Shown: positions 61,031 through 64,000 of the stretch, piece by piece
Layout of the letters: every line of letters begins with the position of its first letter
Numbering within the stretch: the first letter of the stretch is position 1
Source: Alphaproteobacteria bacterium
GTDB taxonomy: Bacteria; Pseudomonadota; Alphaproteobacteria; Acetobacterales; Acetobacteraceae
DNA: 64,000 bases
Assembly (NCBI GenBank): GCA_020850755.1
Contig: JADZEB010000027.1
Coordinates: forward strand, 1 to 64,000
Reading direction: 5' to 3'
Notes under the pieces: generated by a model
What the model was told of the DNA's origin: nothing
Databases searched by the model: none
The model's input: the letters and a program-made list of their open reading frames with translations, nothing else
Program-made: the position numbers and the translations under genes

Positions 61031-62322
61031 GCGGGCTGTCCTGCGGCAAGGTCATGGGCGAAGCTGGCGAGTTGCGGCACCGGCGCGACCGCGGCGCACA
61101 AGCCGGCGCGCGCCACCGTGCCCGGCATGCCCCAGACGACGGACGAGGCCTCGTCCTGGGCGATCACGGTGCCGCCGGCGGCAACCACCGCCTCGGCACC
61201 CTTGAGGCCGTCATGGCCCATGCCGGTCAGCACCATCGCCAGCACCCGCCCGCCCAGGACCGAAGCCGCGCTGCGCAGCATCGGGTCGGCGGCGGGACGG
61301 CAGTAGTTCTCCGCCGGCGCGTCCGACAGCCGCACCAGCGCTGCACCCGCGCCGAGCGGGGCGGGCGCGAGGGTCAGGTGCCGGTCGCCCGGCGCGACAT
61401 AGACGCGGCCGGGCTGCAACACCTCGCCCTCGGCTGCCTCGGACGCCGGCAGGATGCCGAGCCGGTCGAGATGCTGGGCGAGCGTGGCCGTGAACAAGGG
61501 CGGCATGTGCTGGGTGACCAGGACCGGCAGCGGGAAGCCGCGCCCGAGCCCCGGCAGGAGCGCGAACAGCGCCTGCGGCCCGCCGGTGGAGGCGGCGACG
61601 CACAGCACCGCCGGGCGGTGGCGGCCGCGGCGGCGCAGCGCGACCGGCTCGGGCGGGTGCGGCGCGGCGGTGGGCGCATGCTGCGCGGGCGCGGGCGCGT
61701 GTGTGGGTGCGGGTGCCGGCGCAGCCCGTGGCGCGGCGGCGGGGGCGGGCGAGGCGGCCGGTGCCACGGCACGCATGGCCGTGGCGGGGCTGGCGATGCC
61801 GGCGGCGGCCGGCCGCGAATTCCTCGCCGCATCGCTGGCCGCGCGCCGGCGGCGGCGCACTTCGCCCAGCGCCAGCACCTTGGCCACGAGGTCGCGGCGG
61901 AACGCGGCGGCCGCGCCGATGCCGGGCCCCTGCCCGGGCTTGGCGAGATAATCGGCCGCGCCGAGCCGGAGCGCGCGCAGGCTGGTATCGGCGTTGCGCG
62001 TGGTCAGCGCCGAGGCCATCACCACCTGCAAGGCCGGATCGACCGCGAGCAGGCGCGGCAGGGCGGCCAGCCCGTCGAGCACCGGCATCTCGACATCGAG
62101 CACGCACACATCGGCGCCCTCGCGTTGCAGCGCGGCGATCGCCGCGGCGCCATCGCCCACCACACCGGCGATGCGGATGCGCGGCTCCTCGGCCAGGAAG
62201 CGCGCGATCAGGGTGCGCACCAGCGGCGAATCATCGCACACCAGCACGCGCACCGGCGCCGACGCGTCCCCGGCTGGCGCCGCGCGCATACGCGCTTCGT
62301 GGATCGCGGCGGGGCCGCTCAC
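61027..62322 (-). CDS. cheB: Chemotaxis methylesterase CheB
   Basis: 431-residue receptor demethylase/deamidase. Receiver (residues ~22-140): VRVLVCDDSPLVRTLIARFL, phospho-Asp in VCVLDVEMPVLDG, and Lys in YLAKPG. A long Ala/Pro linker (~165-235) leads to the CheB esterase domain with catalytic Ser in VAASTGGPQAL, His in VLVTQHMPPLF, and Asp in MVLTGMGHDGL. The linker is about twice usual length. ATGA overlaps with both cheR and cheY. Confidence 0.96.
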   Translation of the reverse strand: MSGPAAIHEARMRAAPAGDASAPVRVLVCDDSPLVRTLIARFLAEEPRIRIAGVVGDGAAAIAALQREGADVCVLDVEMPVLDGLAALPRLLAVDPALQVVMASALTTRNADTSLRALRLGAADYLAKPGQGPGIGAAAAFRRDLVAKVLALGEVRRRRRAASDAARNSRPAAAGIASPATAMRAVAPAASPAPAAAPRAAPAPAPTHAPAPAQHAPTAAPHPPEPVALRRRGRHRPAVLCVAASTGGPQALFALLPGLGRGFPLPVLVTQHMPPLFTATLAQHLDRLGILPASEAAEGEVLQPGRVYVAPGDRHLTLAPAPLGAGAALVRLSDAPAENYCRPAADPMLRSAASVLGGRVLAMVLTGMGHDGLKGAEAVVAAGGTVIAQDEASSVVWGMPGTVARAGLCAAVAPVPQLASFAHDLAAGQPA

Positions 62323-62771
62323 AGCAATCCGACTTGTTCGAGCTTGGAGCCGAGGATCGCCTCGTCGAAGGGCTTCATGATGTATTCGTCGGCGCCGCCG
62401 GCGATGGCGCGCTCGATGAAGCTCATCTCGTTCTCGGTGGTGCAGAAGACGATGCGCGGGCCATCGCCGCCCGGCATGGCGCGCAGCGCGAGCAGGAACT
62501 CGTAGCCGTTCATCACCGGCATGTTCCAGTCGAGCAGGATCGCATCGGGCAGCGCCGCCACGCAGACGGACAGCGCCTGCCGGCCATCCTCGGCCTCGTC
62601 GACGGCGAAACCGAACCCTTCCAGGATGCGGCGCGCAACGCGGCGTACGATGCGGCTGTCATCGACCACGAGGAAGCGCCGACCGCCGCCGCCGGCGGCG
62701 GTTGCGGCAGGCATGGCGTCCGGCGCCGCATCGGCAGCGGGCGCAGCATCGGCGGCTGCGGTCATGGTCAT
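62319..62771 (-). CDS. cheY: Single-domain response regulator CheY
   Basis: 150-residue receiver protein. Core from residue ~32: FLVVDDSRIVRRVARRIL, phospho-Asp in AILLDWNMPVMNGYEF, Thr in VFCTTENEM, Lys in YIMKPFDE. A ~30-residue Ala/Pro/Asp-rich lead (TMTAAADAAPAADAAP) is uncommon for CheY and may be partly untranslated if a later start is used. Located in the che operon, it should signal to the flagellar switch. Confidence 0.9.
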   Translation of the reverse strand: MTMTAAADAAPAADAAPDAMPAATAAGGGGRRFLVVDDSRIVRRVARRILEGFGFAVDEAEDGRQALSVCVAALPDAILLDWNMPVMNGYEFLLALRAMPGGDGPRIVFCTTENEMSFIERAIAGGADEYIMKPFDEAILGSKLEQVGLL

Positions 62772-62786
62772 GGCGGTAGCCTTTCC

Positions 62787-63329
62787 TCAGGCGGTGGCCG
62801 CGCGCGCGGGCGCGCCGAGATCGAGCAGACGGCCGACATCCAGCAGCACGAGCAGCACGGATTCGAGCCGGTAGACACCGTCCGATACGCCGCGCCAGCA
62901 AGCATCGAGCGTGGGCGGGTTCTCCTCGAACAGGCGCTCGGGCAGCGTCATCACCTCGCCCACGCCATCGACCAGCAGGCTGTAGAGCTCGCCCGCAAGC
63001 TCGACGACCACGCTCATGCGCGCGCCTGCCTGCGCGGGCGGGGGCGGCGGCAGGCGCAGGCGGCGGGCAAGGTCGATGGCGGTGACGATGCGTCCGCGCA
63101 GGTTGAGCGAACCGGCCACCTCGGGCGGGGCCAGCGGAATGCGCGCGATCTTCTGCGCATCGAGCACGTCGCGCACCGCGCCCACCGGCACGCCGCACAA
63201 CTGCCCGCCGACGGTGAGCGTGACCAGCACGCGCTCGGTCCCGGCGCTCTCGCCCGCGCGGGGCTGCGCCGCGATCGAGCTTGCCGCCGCCGCCGCACTT
63301 GCCGCCGGGCGTTCGTTGATCGCGTTCAT
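62787..63329 (-). CDS. cheW: Chemotaxis coupling protein CheW
   Basis: 180-residue SH3-like adaptor linking receptors and CheA. Domain residues ~33-172: VLVTLTVGGQLCGVPVGAVRD, IPLAPPEVAGSLNLRGRIV, with NLRG conserved, and VDGVGEVMTLPERLFEENPP. A ~30-residue Ala-rich lead precedes it. The cheA stop overlaps its start. Confidence 0.93.
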   Translation of the reverse strand: MNAINERPAASAAAAASSIAAQPRAGESAGTERVLVTLTVGGQLCGVPVGAVRDVLDAQKIARIPLAPPEVAGSLNLRGRIVTAIDLARRLRLPPPPPAQAGARMSVVVELAGELYSLLVDGVGEVMTLPERLFEENPPTLDACWRGVSDGVYRLESVLLVLLDVGRLLDLGAPARAATA

Positions 63330-64000
63330 GCATCGGTCTCCGCCATCATCCCGTCCTGCTGCCCCTCGCCCTCATGGCCCTCGGCACCAAGCGCGAGCGC
63401 GCCCGCGATCGCGGCCAGCACCGCCTGGCGATCGAATTTGGCGACATAGTCGGTGAAGCCCGCCGCCCGCCCGCGCGCCATGTCGGCCGCCCCCGCGCGC
63501 GAGGTCAGCGCAACCAGCGGCAGGTCGGCCCAGGCGCCGCTTGCGCGCACCGCCTCGGCGAAGGCGAAGCCGTCCATCTCCGGCATCTCGATGTCGGACA
63601 CGATCAGGTCGGGGCGGAAGCCGCGCTCGCGCAGGGCGAGCGCGTGGCGCGGCGTTTCCGCCGCCACCACCTCGTAGCCCGAGGCGACCAGGAGCGGCCC
63701 GAGCAGCGCGCGGAAGAAGGCGCTGTCCTCGACCACCAGGATGCGCGGGCGCTGCGTGCCGCCGCCTTGGCTGTCGGCACCGATACCGCCCTGCCCCCAC
63801 CAGTCGGGGAAGGCGCGGGCGAGATGGTGCCCGACATCGATCACGTCGGTGGCGCGTCCGCCAACAACGGCGCTGCCGAGGAAGCCCGGCCGCGCCGCGC
63901 CCAGTTCCAGGCGCAGGCGATCCTCGAGCACATCGTCGATGGCATCGACCATCAGGCCCATCACGCGCTCGCGGTCGGCGAAGACAAGCACCGGCTGGCG
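63326..64000 (-). CDS. cheA: Hybrid chemotaxis kinase CheA, C-terminal part with receiver
   Basis: C-terminal ~224 residues of a protein running off the right edge. The first part matches the CheW-like regulatory P5 domain of CheA (MVDAIDDVLEDRLRLELGA, GSAVVGGRATDVIDV). Residues ~85-205 (counting from the edge) are a receiver: ILVVEDSAFFRALLGPLL, phospho-Asp in LIVSDIEMPEMDG, and Lys in YVAKFDRQ. CheA-receiver fusions occur in several alphaproteobacteria. The kinase core lies beyond the window. Ends in an acidic tail and overlaps cheW by 4 nt. Confidence 0.9.
   Translation of the reverse strand, partial: RQPVLVFADRERVMGLMVDAIDDVLEDRLRLELGAARPGFLGSAVVGGRATDVIDVGHHLARAFPDWWGQGGIGADSQGGGTQRPRILVVEDSAFFRALLGPLLVASGYEVVAAETPRHALALRERGFRPDLIVSDIEMPEMDGFAFAEAVRASGAWADLPLVALTSRAGAADMARGRAAGFTDYVAKFDRQAVLAAIAGALALGAEGHEGEGQQDGMMAETDA

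Overview
The window is a GC-rich (around 70 percent by eye) chromosomal segment of an alphaproteobacterium. The evidence is the combination of CtrA, the FlbT/FlaF flagellin regulators, the sigma-54 activator FlbD, an ArsR-methyltransferase fusion beside metH, and a NepR/PhyR general stress locus with a GGAAC-N16-CGTT promoter. A Rhodospirillales/Acetobacteraceae-like host fits the gene set and base composition, but this is inference; no rRNA or tRNA gene was found to settle it.

Layout. 1-22.7 kb is a flagellar block. It holds the 3' part of flgE (hook), an unknown gene, flgK, flgL and a TPR-methyltransferase; then, on the minus strand, fliC, flbT, flaF and an unknown gene; then, on the plus strand, fliK, flgD, fliF, fliG, fliH, fliN, flbD, flhA, flhF and flhG. 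fliC and fliK diverge from a 365-bp region with two sigma-54-type promoters and a possible shared FlbD enhancer between them. 22.7-27.2 kb holds amine/amide genes (FAD oxidoreductase, GNAT acetyltransferase, amidase) and a G3E-family metal GTPase. 27.2-38.3 kb is a methionine and vitamin B12 block: an ArsR-methyltransferase regulator with a palindromic operator, cobalamin-dependent metH, a TonB protein, a PduO-type adenosyltransferase, a ferric-reductase-like flavoprotein, a small membrane protein, a c-type cytochrome, and a BtuB-like receptor behind a cobalamin riboswitch. 38.4-50.9 kb is mixed metabolism: ExoD, two enoyl-CoA hydratases, a CoA transferase, a mercaptopyruvate-type sulfurtransferase, DUF1194, a low-GC foreign-looking ORF, a VOC protein, a three-subunit HcnABC/opine-oxidase-like dehydrogenase, and fhs. 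51-53.8 kb carries the general stress response genes (ECF sigma, NepR, PhyR). 53.9-57.3 kb has an SGNH hydrolase/OpgC pair and a second TPR-methyltransferase. 57.3-64 kb returns to motility and the cell cycle: fliJ, fliI, ctrA, cheR, cheB, cheY, cheW and the 3' part of a cheA-receiver fusion.

The most unusual feature is a dispersed family of four 119-132 bp non-coding elements at 6.7, 22.7, 26.1 and 51.7 kb. The intact copy folds as two perfect hairpins (20 bp and 18 bp stems). The elements end in CTAG, or a decayed form of it, and their outer TAG serves as the stop codon of the flanking gene at five of eight ends. A CTAG at 57309-57312, shared as overlapping stop codon by two convergent genes, looks like an unoccupied target. 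Other points of interest are a hook protein with four ~105-residue repeats, a low-GC ORF that runs antisense into its neighbour, a CtrA with a long tail encoded antisense to cheR, and a membrane electron-transfer set beside the B12 adenosyltransferase.
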